From contig DXZC01000046.1 of assembly GCA_019415505.1 (NCBI GenBank), positions 1 through 15,651 of the forward strand: 15,651 bases of DNA, written 5' to 3'. The notes beneath the pieces were generated by a model that was not told the origin of the DNA, searched no databases, and saw only the letters and a program-made list of their open reading frames with translations. The first letter of the stretch is position 1; each line of letters opens with the position of its first letter. This DNA is from Peptococcaceae bacterium. Its GTDB lineage: Bacteria; Bacillota; Dehalobacteriia; UBA7702. Positions 7,164 through 14,845 of the stretch are shown piece after piece. The position numbers and the translations under genes are program-made.

Positions 7164-8824
7164 AGGAACGAATTTTCTGGGCTATGTGCATTATCGTAAT
7201 CGTAGCTATATTTCTCACAACCCTCTTTATTTCCGTGCTGACCTTTCGGGAATTCCGCCTTAATATGGAGGAGGAGTTGCAAAACCAGGCTCAATACGTT
7301 GCCGCGGGCTTAGAGGAAAGCGGCGAGGAGTATTTGCAAGTCTTGACTAACTACCCAGCTACCAACAGAATTACCTTAGTTTCCGCTGACGGCGCTGTGC
7401 TTTATGACAATAAGGCTGACGAATCCGCCATGGAAAATCATAAAGACCGCCAGGAGATAGAGCTGGCTTTAGCCCAAGGTGAGGGGGAGGATACCCGCCT
7501 ATCCGCTACCATGGGCCAGGAAACCTATTATTATGCCATTAAATTAGCGGATAATACAGTGCTGCGCATGGCTAATACTACGGACAGCGTTTTTGCCACC
7601 TTCCTCAGTATGTTTCCCTGGATGATTGCCTTAATGCTCCTGGTATTTTTAATAGCTTTAGCCATATCTCGCCGCCAAACTAAGTGGATAGTGGCGCCTT
7701 TAAATAACTTGGATTTACAAAACCCCACGAACAATGAGTCCTATGGTGAATTATCCCCCTTACTGCTGCGGATACATCAGCAAAATCAGGAAATTGACCA
7801 GCAGATTGAGGCGATTAAAAATCAAAGGCAGGAGTTTGAGACCATTACGGAAAATATGTCCGAGGGCTTAATTCTCCTGAATCATGATTGCCATATTCTC
7901 TCCGTGAACCGCAGCGCCATAGCCTTGCTAGGGGCTGAGGAGCGGGACTATGAAGGCCGCCATATCCTGGAGTTAAACCGCAATCTTTTCTTACAAAAGG
8001 TGGCGGAAAAAGCCTTGCGCGGCGAGGGCTGCGAGGAAACTTTTACTAAGGATAACAGCTTTAGCCTGGTACAGGGTAGTCCCGTTTACCAAGACGGGGT
8101 TATAAAGGGCGCGATTATCTTGGTTTTAGATGTAACTGAGCGGCACAAGGCCGAGGCCCTGCGCCGGGAGTTCTCCGCTAATGTCTCCCATGAGTTGAAA
8201 ACCCCCCTTACCGCTATATCCGGTTATGCGGAGTTATTGGAAAACGGCCTGGTGGATACTAAGGATATTGCAGATTTTTCTCACCGTATTCATCAGGAGG
8301 CGCTCCACCTGATAGATTTAATTGACGATATTATGGAAATCTCCCGTTTGGATGAACAAAATATAGCTTATTTGTGGGAGAAAACAGATATTTATGCTTT
8401 AGCTCAGGATGTAGTCGCCCGGTTGGAGCATTTAGCTAAATCTAAGGATATTACCGTAAAAATCAAGGGCCGCCCCACTATAATTGAGGCAGTACCCCGT
8501 TTAATGGATGAGCTGATTTACAATCTGGTGGATAATGCCATTAAATACTCTGAAAAAGGCACAGTTGTTACGGTGGAAGCCGAGGACACCGGTGCCGTGG
8601 CAGTTTTATCCGTGGAGGATCAGGGCGTTGGCATTCCCTCGGAGTATCAGGAGCGGGTTTTTGAACGGTTTTTCCGGGTTGACCAGAGCCATGCCAAGGC
8701 CACAGGCGGCACCGGTTTGGGATTGGCCATTGTTAAGCACGTAGTTACCTACCACAACGGCACTATTGCCTTGCGCAGCGTACCTAACCAAGGCACTAAA
8801 ATTACCGTATCTCTACCTCTTTAA
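7160..8824 (+). CDS. phoR: Phosphate-regulon sensor histidine kinase PhoR
   Basis: This 554-residue membrane kinase phosphorylates the response regulator encoded just before it. Two membrane segments (about 6-28 and 152-170) enclose a ~120-residue extracellular sensor. A HAMP-like linker and coiled coil (about 171-228) follow, then a PAS domain (about 229-328), HisKA with phospho-accepting His344 (NVSHELKTPL), and HATPase_c with N-box (ELIYNLVDNAIKYS, 451-464), DQGVG (487-491), F-box FERFFRVD and GGTGLGL (516-522). All catalytic motifs are intact. The order matches Gram-positive PhoR. The ATGA overlap with the regulator and the terminator after the stop make it the last gene of the pst-pho cluster. 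Confidence 0.94.
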   Translation: MKERIFWAMCIIVIVAIFLTTLFISVLTFREFRLNMEEELQNQAQYVAAGLEESGEEYLQVLTNYPATNRITLVSADGAVLYDNKADESAMENHKDRQEIELALAQGEGEDTRLSATMGQETYYYAIKLADNTVLRMANTTDSVFATFLSMFPWMIALMLLVFLIALAISRRQTKWIVAPLNNLDLQNPTNNESYGELSPLLLRIHQQNQEIDQQIEAIKNQRQEFETITENMSEGLILLNHDCHILSVNRSAIALLGAEERDYEGRHILELNRNLFLQKVAEKALRGEGCEETFTKDNSFSLVQGSPVYQDGVIKGAIILVLDVTERHKAEALRREFSANVSHELKTPLTAISGYAELLENGLVDTKDIADFSHRIHQEALHLIDLIDDIMEISRLDEQNIAYLWEKTDIYALAQDVVARLEHLAKSKDITVKIKGRPTIIEAVPRLMDELIYNLVDNAIKYSEKGTVVTVEAEDTGAVAVLSVEDQGVGIPSEYQERVFERFFRVDQSHAKATGGTGLGLAIVKHVVTYHNGTIALRSVPNQGTKITVSLPL

Positions 8825-8860
8825 ATATAAAGCAGTATCTCCTAAATAAGCCTCAATATG

Positions 8861-8891
8861 AAATCCGAACCCCTGGTGGGTTCGGATTTTT
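8861..8891 (+). terminator. Strong terminator ending the pst-pho cluster
   Basis: A perfect 12-bp stem (8861-8872 with 8878-8889) with a 5-base loop runs into five T (8887-8891). It lies 37 bases after the phoR stop. Confidence 0.95.
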
Positions 8892-9300
8892 GCGTATAGA
8901 TCCTATGTAATTTTTATGGTCCTTATATCCTTATGGTTTATACGGTTCCTATGACCCTTTAAATGCCTCTATGTAATGGTAGTCCCGACAAATATCTCTG
9001 GGAACCGTTAAAAAATGCGGCAACTATGTTAAACTTTCTTTGGCTTGGCCCTAATATATAATATGGCGCCAATTTTTTTTGCTATGAATACTAAGGTGCT
9101 TGCGCAACAGTCTTGAAGCGGGGCGGCAAAGACTGGGCAGATAAAAACTCACTTTAGGCGGGAAAAAGAGCTATCTTTGCTGTAATAGCCTTACTGTAAT
9201 AAAAAATCTTATGGTCTAATTTGCGCCTAATATTGTTGTTGGTTTTACCAAATTGTTTAATTTCAACAATAATATATATGATTTTCTACAAATTGGCAGA
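8892..9300. other. Long AT-rich intergenic stretch, no credible gene
   Basis: No reading frame here has a plausible start, ribosome binding site and protein-like composition. It holds short CCTTAT/TATGG-rich low-complexity sequence (about 8903-8960), an 8-bp inverted pair (8942-8949 with 9001-9008), a hairpin CAGTCTT/AAGACTG (about 9108-9135), and an operator-like 8-bp inverted repeat TATTGTTG/CAACAATA (9231-9238 with 9264-9271) enclosing a smaller TTGGT/ACCAA hairpin. The last lies 48 bases before the -10 of the next promoter and could be a regulator site. Confidence 0.5.
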
Positions 9301-9324
9301 CAGCTAAAAAATATATGCTATAAT
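9293..9324 (+). promoter_or_regulatory. Putative extended -10 promoter
   Basis: TATAAT at 9319-9324 is preceded by TG at 9316-9317, a full extended -10. The best -35-like hexamer (TTGGCA, 9293-9298) is 20 bp away, longer than usual. Transcription would start near 9331, giving a ~370-base leader before the secreted-protein gene, or a separate small RNA. Confidence 0.55.
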
Positions 9325-9330
9325 TGGAAG

Positions 9331-9629
9331 CGACAAAAGAATTTTAGGGAAAACTGAGCGGCCAGGCCAAAACCTTGGCAGGCAAAATGAGTTTTACGGT
9401 TCCGACCTCCAGCCTTGGCTCTCAGGGTTAAGCTGAGAGGTTAATTGGGGGGCCATTTTAGCGGCGGCCAGGAGCTAAAGACCTTAGAATAAAGGTAGAG
9501 GTTAGTTTGGTTCCCTTGCTTTTTGCCGTCATAATGGAGTGAAATAAGCTATAAACGAGTGGAATAAGTTTTAAGACAAAACCATTAGCCTTTTTGTTGA
9601 GGCCAACATAGTTTTTAAGGGCAAGAGCA
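9331..9629 (+). other. Hairpin-rich transcribed leader, possible structured RNA
   Basis: This region has no convincing coding frame. It contains small stem-loops: GCCAA/TTGGC with an AACC loop (9366-9379) inside a larger pairing AAAACT/AGTTTT, and a 7-bp CTCTCAG/CTGAGAG hairpin (9419-9439), plus GGCC-rich segments (9450-9470). Two near-identical 12-mers GAGTGRAATAAG (9537-9548, 9557-9568) lie 20 bases apart. It matches no riboswitch consensus that I recall, and there is no good terminator stem before the gene. It could be a leader RNA, a degenerate gene, or simply spacer. Confidence 0.3.
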
Positions 9630-9676
9630 AAAAATGGCAAGAACTAAAAATGGCAAGAACAAGAATTGGTAAGTAC
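9630..9676 (+). repeat. 16-bp short tandem repeat just upstream of a gene
   Basis: AAAAATGGCAAGAAC occurs at 9630-9644 and again at 9646-9660 (period 16), with a drifted third copy at about 9661-9676. The repeat ends 14 bases before the ribosome binding site of the secreted-protein gene. Confidence 0.8.
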
Positions 9677-9703
9677 AGATTTTATCAGAGAAAGGAGTCG
9701 CTT

Positions 9704-10654
9704 ATGAAGAAAAAGATAGTATTAATAGGAATGGTTTTTATCTTTTGCCTCAGTATATCAATGAACGTATTCGCTGAAGATCTGGAATCTCAAAACTACC
9801 TGGAACCTGTAGAGGCCCCGGCAAAAGAAGTTATGGCTGACGCTACTTCAACTACCTACAATGAGTATGACTTGTACAATCAACTGCGCTCACAATCCAC
9901 CGCAACCTTGGCGAAAAAGGGCTATTCCCAAGATGATATTCAAAGCATTAAGAATACCTCTTATCAAACGCTTTTACGGGAAAGAGGCAATCTTTCTATT
10001 GAAGAACTGCAAGGTTACGGATATAGTGATGAACAAATTGCTATATTAAAAAATCCGGACTCAACTGACGCCGAATTGTTGCGGGCAGCTAGTAAACTTA
10101 CAATCCAAACGGTCATAGAAAAGCTTGATTATCACCCCAATAATTATACCTATTCCACTGTTTATGTTGAGTGGAAATGGGAACCTATGGCCACATCTTT
10201 ATATACAGATGACGCGGGTATATCTTGGAGTGGCGAAATGACTCTTATGGATTATGGTGAAAACGACAAGTCACGTTATTCATTATACAAAAGAAATAGC
10301 TCAACGCAAACAGTTAGTATGTCAACAAGAGGTTTTACTCAGAATGATTACGTTAGTATGGGGCATGCCGTAAAAATTCCGGAGTTTAATCTTTCTGAAT
10401 ACGCCAGCGGCGCTACTTCGCCGGTGGGCCCGTCTGGGTCAAAGAATTATACATATAAGGGTGCGGCAAGGGTTGCCTTAAAACATCTGGGGCGACTGAG
10501 TTATCTTGAGTCCCAAGGCGCCTATGCTCATTACGCGTCTAAAGTTAGCGGCATATCAATAAGTGTATATCCGCCGTCAATATCAATAAGTTTCTCCAAA
10601 TCACCCTATGCTACTTACAGAGATAGTGACTATAGAACAACTAGCAATATTTAA
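9704..10654 (+). CDS. Secreted protein of unknown function
   Basis: I chose the ATG at 9704 because AAAGGAG (9691-9697) precedes it and a clean signal peptide then begins at residue 1 (KKK, a hydrophobic core, cleavage after Ala24 in NVFA-ED). The open frame reaches back to 9650, but that would put 18 charged residues before the signal and uses the tandem repeat as coding sequence. The 316-residue product is exported and has no lipobox or wall anchor. Two copies of a short motif, GYSQDDIQSIKN (73-84) and GYSDEQIAILKN (106-117), suggest a helical repeat in the N-terminal half. The C-terminal half is rich in Ser, Tyr and aromatic residues and ends in alternating Ile/Ser strands. I recognise no family. 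A terminator follows. Confidence 0.75.
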   Translation: MKKKIVLIGMVFIFCLSISMNVFAEDLESQNYLEPVEAPAKEVMADATSTTYNEYDLYNQLRSQSTATLAKKGYSQDDIQSIKNTSYQTLLRERGNLSIEELQGYGYSDEQIAILKNPDSTDAELLRAASKLTIQTVIEKLDYHPNNYTYSTVYVEWKWEPMATSLYTDDAGISWSGEMTLMDYGENDKSRYSLYKRNSSTQTVSMSTRGFTQNDYVSMGHAVKIPEFNLSEYASGATSPVGPSGSKNYTYKGAARVALKHLGRLSYLESQGAYAHYASKVSGISISVYPPSISISFSKSPYATYRDSDYRTTSNI

Positions 10655-10713
10655 AGTTGATTAAAAATAGGGCGGTTTCCTTTGCTCTGCGCTTTGAGAC
10701 TCTTAATGCAGCC

Positions 10714-10737
10714 GGGGAAGTGTTCCCCTTTATTTTT
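10714..10737 (+). terminator. Terminator after secreted-protein gene
   Basis: A 6-bp stem GGGGAA/TTCCCC (10714-10719 with 10723-10728) with a 3-base loop is followed by TTTATTTTT. It lies just before the next gene, so that gene needs read-through or its own promoter, which I could not identify. Confidence 0.8.
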
Positions 10738-10766
10738 AAATAGTGTGTAAAGGGAGTTGTGATATC

Positions 10767-11507
10767 TTGAAAAAACTAATGCTGATGTGTTGCTTGCTTT
10801 TTTGCCTCTTTGCCGCTGCGGCCTGCGGCGAAGCAAATAACGCTGAAAATAGCGCTATCTATTTAGATGAAAATGGCTATTGTAACTTTGGCTCGTGGGC
10901 TGCGGAGAACGATCTCAACCTTAACGGCGCCCAAGGCTGGGCCACTCTATATATGAAATCCCCTGGGGAGTTAGATGAATGGCTTGAAGAAAACGACCTG
11001 GCAGGTAAGATCAGCGGCCAGGAATTACAGGAAAATTGGTCGGCGGCAATCTTGGCCCGCCTCCAGTGCCCCGATAGCCTATTAGAAGACCTTTACAATG
11101 CCGATACAGCCGGAATCGCCAAGTTTCGGGCCTATGGCGACGACTACCTGGCTGAGGAGTTGGCGGCGGAAAAAGCCCGCACTGGCGGGGAACCGCCCAG
11201 CTATATTGACCAAAACGGCGCCTATGATGTTGGAGCCTGGGGCGATTATGACGCCAGCGGCGTAGAAGATGATATGACGAAGTATGCTGCCACTGATGAA
11301 GCTTTGCTTGCTTTTATTGAGGCGGAAGGCAATGAGGCGGTATATACTGTGGACGGTCTGCGCCAGCATTACGCTTTCTCTATTATTGATATAGCGGGGA
11401 CTTCAGACACAGCCTTACAAAAGCTTTATGGTGCGGATCAGGAGGGTATTAATAAATTTCGCGCTTATTATAACGAGGTTTTTTGTCAAGTAAAGCCGGA
11501 GTCATAA
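10767..11507 (+). CDS. Putative lipoprotein with two copies of a ~90-residue unit
   Basis: The start is taken as the TTG at 10767, eleven bases after AAAGGGAG (10748-10755); the frame extends to a GTG at 10743, but that codon lies before the ribosome binding site. The signal sequence ends at a lipobox-like AAAC (Cys20), so the protein is likely anchored outside the membrane; Ala at -3 is a little weak. The mature part is a tandem duplication: residues 32-123 and 146-234 both begin with Y-(L/I)-D-(E/Q)-N-G, continue with F/V-G-(S/A)-W, and end with LYxAD..GIxKFRAY. The copies have drifted strongly in between. The product is acidic and 246 residues long. I know no function. Confidence 0.8.
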   Translation: MKKLMLMCCLLFCLFAAAACGEANNAENSAIYLDENGYCNFGSWAAENDLNLNGAQGWATLYMKSPGELDEWLEENDLAGKISGQELQENWSAAILARLQCPDSLLEDLYNADTAGIAKFRAYGDDYLAEELAAEKARTGGEPPSYIDQNGAYDVGAWGDYDASGVEDDMTKYAATDEALLAFIEAEGNEAVYTVDGLRQHYAFSIIDIAGTSDTALQKLYGADQEGINKFRAYYNEVFCQVKPES

Positions 11508-11720
11508 GTCGGTTAAATTAAGCCCTTAACCCTCCCCAGAATGGCGGCGGAATCTGTTTACAGAGCTGAAACACCCCTGCCAATTCTCTACTAAAGGCGC
11601 TCCTGGAGTACGAATTCTTAAATGCCGGCGCTTTCCAGGCCTGGCCCTTGGTTTACAGCTTTGGCTCCTAGTGACAATTATTTAAATTGCCGCCTAATGC
11701 TTGATAAAACGCCGGGCGGA
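11508..11720. other. Intergenic stretch with possible gene remnant
   Basis: There is no complete gene. One short open stretch on the + strand (11570-11671, 33 codons, ending in TAG) reads like coding sequence (LLEYEFLNAGAFQAWPL) but has no start codon or ribosome binding site and is preceded by TGA. It may be a remnant of a decayed gene. Otherwise I see nothing. Confidence 0.3.
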
Positions 11721-11754
11721 TAAAAAAAGAGGCGGGGCAACAGCCCCGCCTTTT
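11721..11754. terminator. Bidirectional terminator between convergent genes
   Basis: A perfect 8-bp GC stem GGCGGGGC/GCCCCGCC (11731-11738 with 11743-11750) with an AACA loop has TTTT on the right and a run of A on the left, which gives TCTTTTTTT on the - strand. It serves the TSUP permease gene on the - strand and can stop + strand transcription from the lipoprotein gene. Confidence 0.92.
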
Positions 11755-11821
11755 CGCGAATATGGAGAGTTATTTATGGCAATATATTATATGGCTATGC
11801 TCGGATTTTTGTGCTTAGTTT

Positions 11822-12811
11822 TTATTCCGCCGCTGACTTTTCCACCGCTAAATTAGTATCTAGAGTCTCAGTCGCGGTATCAGCGTCCAGGGCGTCTTTT
11901 TTCTCCGCCTCTAAAGCTATATTCTCAGCTTCAAGCTGGGCTTTTTTGCTTTTATGGGCTGAGCGGAACATAACTACTGAGGTGTAGAGGAGAACGGCTA
12001 TTACTATCCAGCGCAAAATATCTATGGGCAGCTCCTTGACCAGTAAGACGGCGATGACCACCCCGATAGTACCAAATAGCTGCCCAGCTAAATTGGCCTT
12101 AATATCGTAGGCTCCTTCTTTGATGAATTTGATACCCGCCGCGGGCATGAGAAAGGCGTAGGAACCCATCATAATGGGGAAGGCCACTCTGGGGCTCATG
12201 CCTAAGGCATAGACCATAGCCATCATTGGGGCATAGCAGCCAATGCCAATGGCGGAGCAGGCCCCCAGGAAGATGTTGAGAACTATGGCTACAATTAGCT
12301 TCCAACCGGCTAGACCTGTGGCTTCGCCGCCAGCGGGCATCCAGCCTACTATACCGGCGAACATCGTAAAGGCCACGATAATCAGGGCAATAGCCATAGA
12401 GAGCTGTATGGCCCGTTCCGGCAGCTTTGAGACAATACCCGCCCCGAACCGGGCGCCCACGGCGGCGGCCACAATCAGTGAAATTAAGGTAATTGGGTCA
12501 ACTTCGATAATAGTTATGAATAAGAACGTCTCCACAGCGCAGGGTATTACGCTGATGGTATTTAAGGTTCCGGGTATATATTTATCCGGCACTAATTTAA
12601 AGAGCTTGAATAACGAGGTCTGCGGCCCATAGGAGCCGATTCCCAGTGCATCGAAAAACATGGTAAAGCCGGATATTGCTCCTAAGCCAAAAAAGTTGGC
12701 CTTGGATATTCTATGTTTATTGCGTTTTATGTCACGACCCAAGACAAAGGTAAAAATACCAGTTACCAGCACAAGGGCTGCCTGTAAGCCATGAATAAGT
12801 AATGATCCCAT
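11822..12811 (-). CDS. TSUP (TauE/SafE) family membrane permease
   Basis: This 329-residue polytopic membrane protein has about eight hydrophobic segments and the internal two-fold look of the TSUP/TauE/SafE family: FFGLGAISGFTMFFDALGIG near residues 40-60 and NIFLGACSAIGIGCYAPMMA near 178-200 are the matching Gly-rich re-entrant segments. Family members move small organic or sulfur anions such as sulfite, sulfoacetate or taurine. The last ~40 residues are hydrophilic and rich in Glu/Lys/Ala, an extra cytoplasmic tail. GGAAAGGA (12821-12828, - strand) precedes the ATG. It lies 149 bases downstream of mttB on the same strand, so co-transcription and a role in uptake of a methylated substrate or export of a product are possible; the actual substrate is unknown. 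Confidence 0.85.
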   Translation of the reverse strand: MGSLLIHGLQAALVLVTGIFTFVLGRDIKRNKHRISKANFFGLGAISGFTMFFDALGIGSYGPQTSLFKLFKLVPDKYIPGTLNTISVIPCAVETFLFITIIEVDPITLISLIVAAAVGARFGAGIVSKLPERAIQLSMAIALIIVAFTMFAGIVGWMPAGGEATGLAGWKLIVAIVLNIFLGACSAIGIGCYAPMMAMVYALGMSPRVAFPIMMGSYAFLMPAAGIKFIKEGAYDIKANLAGQLFGTIGVVIAVLLVKELPIDILRWIVIAVLLYTSVVMFRSAHKSKKAQLEAENIALEAEKKDALDADTATETLDTNLAVEKSAAE

Positions 12812-12849
12812 AGTTTCCCATCCTTTCCCCGGTATCTAGGATAAAAGCC

Positions 12850-12934
12850 GAGGCCAGCCCGGAATAGCTTCTCCTGTATTAAGGGCTGACCTCATTTTTT
12901 CCGGCCCCGGTAGTGGCTGGGGCTAACCCCAGCC
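12850..12934 (-). other. Two intercistronic inverted repeats between mttB and the permease gene
   Basis: Inverted repeat one is GGCTGGGG/CCCCAGCC (12915-12922 with 12927-12934, CTAA loop). Inverted repeat two pairs 12850-12860 with 12883-12893 (11 bp with one G-T wobble on the - strand). On the - strand the second ends in GGCTTTTATCC, a weak T-tract. They may partly terminate or stabilise the mttB transcript before the permease gene. Confidence 0.6.
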
Positions 12935-12960
12935 CCGGAGCCTTTACTGATCCGGTTATT

Positions 12961-14436
12961 TTAAGATTCCTTATATTCCTCTTCCGCTTCTTCAATGATG
13001 CTTCTAATGGCGCTAGCCGCGCCTTCGGGCAGGGGCATAACCTTATGGCTGTCTAAAATGCGTTTGACCTCCGCGTCGGCCCTTTCTTCCGCGGTGGTTT
13101 TGCCTTCCATTTCCCAGGTTTCCCGCATGGTGCGGCAGAAGATTTTCGGGGCGCTCTGTTCAGCCCGGAAGTGCTCAAAGGTGTGGGGATGGCTGACAAA
13201 TTCGCCGCCAGGTCCTAATTCCCTGATCAGGTTAACGGCTAAAGTATCGTCATTTACTTGTACGCCATTGATGACTTTTCTAATCATGGAGTACATTTCA
13301 TTGTCTAAAATAAGCTGGCCCATATCAAAGGTAATGCCCAAATCCAACATACCGGCGCCGTAAATTAAGTTTGCGCCACCCTGGGCTGCTAACAAAGCGG
13401 TGAGGGTTTTTTCGTGGGCTGCCTGAGCGTCGGGAATTTTGCTGTCAGCCTAACCGCCCGCCACGAAGCTGGGTAAATTATAGAACTGGGCCAGCCGGGC
13501 TACTGAGGCGCTAATCATACCGAGTTCCGGGGCGCCTACCGGGGCGGTGGTATAGCGGAGGTCCATTAAAGTGGTGGAGCTGGCGTAAATGCAGGGCGCG
13601 CCCTTCTGAGTAAGCTGGCTTAAAACTATGGCGCTGAGAACCTCGGCATTATGAGTCACTAAGGTGCCGGCTAAGGTTACAGGGGAGGTGCCGCCGGCCA
13701 TGGCCATGGAGATAATGTTTACCGGAATGCCAGCCTTAGCCGCTAACATAATTACGTCTGTGCATTCGGGGATGAGTTTAAGCAAGCTGGTAGGGCATGT
13801 GTTAAAGGAAATAATGGGTCTTTCCTTTAATTTATCCTCACCGCCAACTACCGCCGCGGCCATTTTAATGAGCTTGTAGGCGTTTTTGGTGCCATCAGCG
13901 CCAATAAAAAAGTGTTTGCTGGTATTGGGGAAAATCGCTTCCGCGTTATGCAGGGCCTGGGCTGGTCCGGGGAAATCCTGGGATACCACGGCGCGGTAGG
14001 ATATGTCCAGATTGGGGAGGTAATCGCTTAGTAAGGTTATGTCTGCTAAGTCCTTTTTGGTGCTGGGGCGGTACTCTTTGCTGTCAATATCCCGCACGAA
14101 AACGCCTTCGCCGAAGTTAACAAAGCCCACGCGGTTTTTTTCTAAGGTATAATCTTTTTCCGGGTCCCGACCGGCCAAGGTCAGGGTGGGGGGAGCGGTG
14201 CGAACGGCGTCCTCAACCACATAGGGGGGAATCTTCACAATCATGGTGTCGTTATTTACCTGGCAGCCGCCACCGGCGAAAACTTCCCTGGCTTGGGGGC
14301 TGTCAACTCTGACGCCGACGTTACTCAAAACATCTAAGGACGCTAAGTGGATGGTTTGTAATTCATCTTGGGAGTATCCCACGATACCAAAGCTACCTAA
14401 ACCGTTAAATACGGCCTGCTTATTTTTTCTGGTCAT
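12961..14436 (-). CDS. mttB: Trimethylamine methyltransferase MttB with in-frame UAG (pyrrolysine)
   Basis: MttB moves a methyl group from trimethylamine to a corrinoid protein (MttC), releasing dimethylamine. The frame opens at ATG 14436 (AAAGGAGAG at about 14445-14453) and meets TAG at 13452-13450; the same frame continues without a stop to TAA at 12963-12961. Residues 1-328 end with NLPSFVAGG, then the amber at 329, then ADSKIPDAQAAHEKTLTALL and a fully MttB-like C-terminus (GANLIYGAGMLDLG, SHPHTFEHFR, WEMEGKTTAEERA). Read through, the protein is 491 residues; archaeal MttB is about 495 with pyrrolysine at 334. The conserved residues on both sides rule out simple truncation. MttB-family paralogues such as the glycine betaine enzyme MtgB lack pyrrolysine, so the UAG marks this as a true MttB type. 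Neither pyl genes nor mttC are in the window. An automatic caller would split it at the amber. Confidence 0.93.
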
Positions 14437-14486
14437 ATTAATCTCTCCTTTTATGAATTTGCTTTATGATTTTGCTCTTTGTGGTA

Positions 14487-14540
14487 TAGGGAGGTTCCGG
14501 AGCCTCCCTAAGACGGCTGGGGGCTGTTGTTTTGCCAGCC
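14487..14540 (-). other. Hairpins in the mttB 5' leader
   Basis: Two inverted repeats lie between the predicted sigma-54 start site and the mttB ATG: TAGGGAGG/CCTCCCTA (14487-14494 with 14503-14510, nearly a continuous palindrome) and GGCTGG/CCAGCC (14515-14520 with 14535-14540). Neither has a T-run on the - strand, so they are not terminators. They may shape leader RNA stability or translation. Confidence 0.5.
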
Positions 14541-14598
14541 CTGGGGTTGATCGTCGCGGTACCATAATCCTCGCCGTTTGTTTTATACACTCCAATAA

Positions 14599-14614
14599 CG
14601 CAACTTCTGTGCCA
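14599..14614 (-). promoter_or_regulatory. Sigma-54 (-24/-12) promoter for mttB
   Basis: On the - strand the sequence reads TGGCAC, five bases, TTGCG, preceded by T (TTGGCAC). This matches the sigma-54 consensus TGGCAC-N5-TTGCW except for the last base, with GG and GC at exact spacing. Transcription would start near 14588, about 150 bases before the mttB start codon. The sigma-54 activator gene directly upstream in the same orientation supports the call. Confidence 0.85.
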
Positions 14615-14753
14615 AATAAGGCAATGCAGGCTAAAGAAATATGAAAGGACCTGTATAAAGCCTTAAATTTTTTCAGTTTAGGCATCTGGAATCCCTATAA
14701 CCGGTTGAAATAAGCCCAATATCGGTAAAATTGTGTTGTTGCGTCTTATAAAA

Positions 14754-14769
14754 AATGCAGAAAAGCATT
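14754..14769 (-). promoter_or_regulatory. Candidate activator-binding site upstream of mttB promoter
   Basis: AATGC, six bases, GCATT is an inverted repeat about 140 bases upstream of the -24 element, a normal distance for a sigma-54 activator site. An 8-bp palindrome AACCGGTT (14699-14706) at about 85 bases is an alternative. Both are guesses from position and symmetry. Confidence 0.3.
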
Positions 14770-14845
14770 GATTAGATTTTGGCGATGAGGTTTCCTTTTG
14801 TGGCAACTGGCGTAAATTCTCTCTAGGGTGGGATTTTTAAGACTT

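Noticed and set aside
9331..9480. Known riboswitch or T-box leader
   Set aside because: No T-box core (GGGTGGNACC) and no match to the riboswitch consensus sequences I know.
9458..9640. 60-codon frame on the - strand in the leader of the secreted-protein gene
   Set aside because: No good ribosome binding site and no recognisable content; the strand is opposite to the promoter seen at 9316-9324.
11776..11856. 26-codon hydrophobic peptide gene on the + strand with a GGAGAG upstream
   Set aside because: It runs antisense into the 3' end of the permease gene, lies behind a terminator, has no promoter and ends in TAG.
12961..13395. Separate short gene on the - strand starting at a TTG at 13395
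   Set aside because: It is the C-terminal part of mttB in the same frame behind the amber codon; there is no ribosome binding site and 18 open codons precede the TTG.
13450..14436. mttB as a truncated pseudogene
   Set aside because: The only break is a single TAG at the place where pyrrolysine is known, and the C-terminal part is intact and conserved in character.
14464..14685. 73-codon frame on the - strand in the mttB upstream region
   Set aside because: It spans the sigma-54 promoter and leader hairpins, and its composition is not protein-like.
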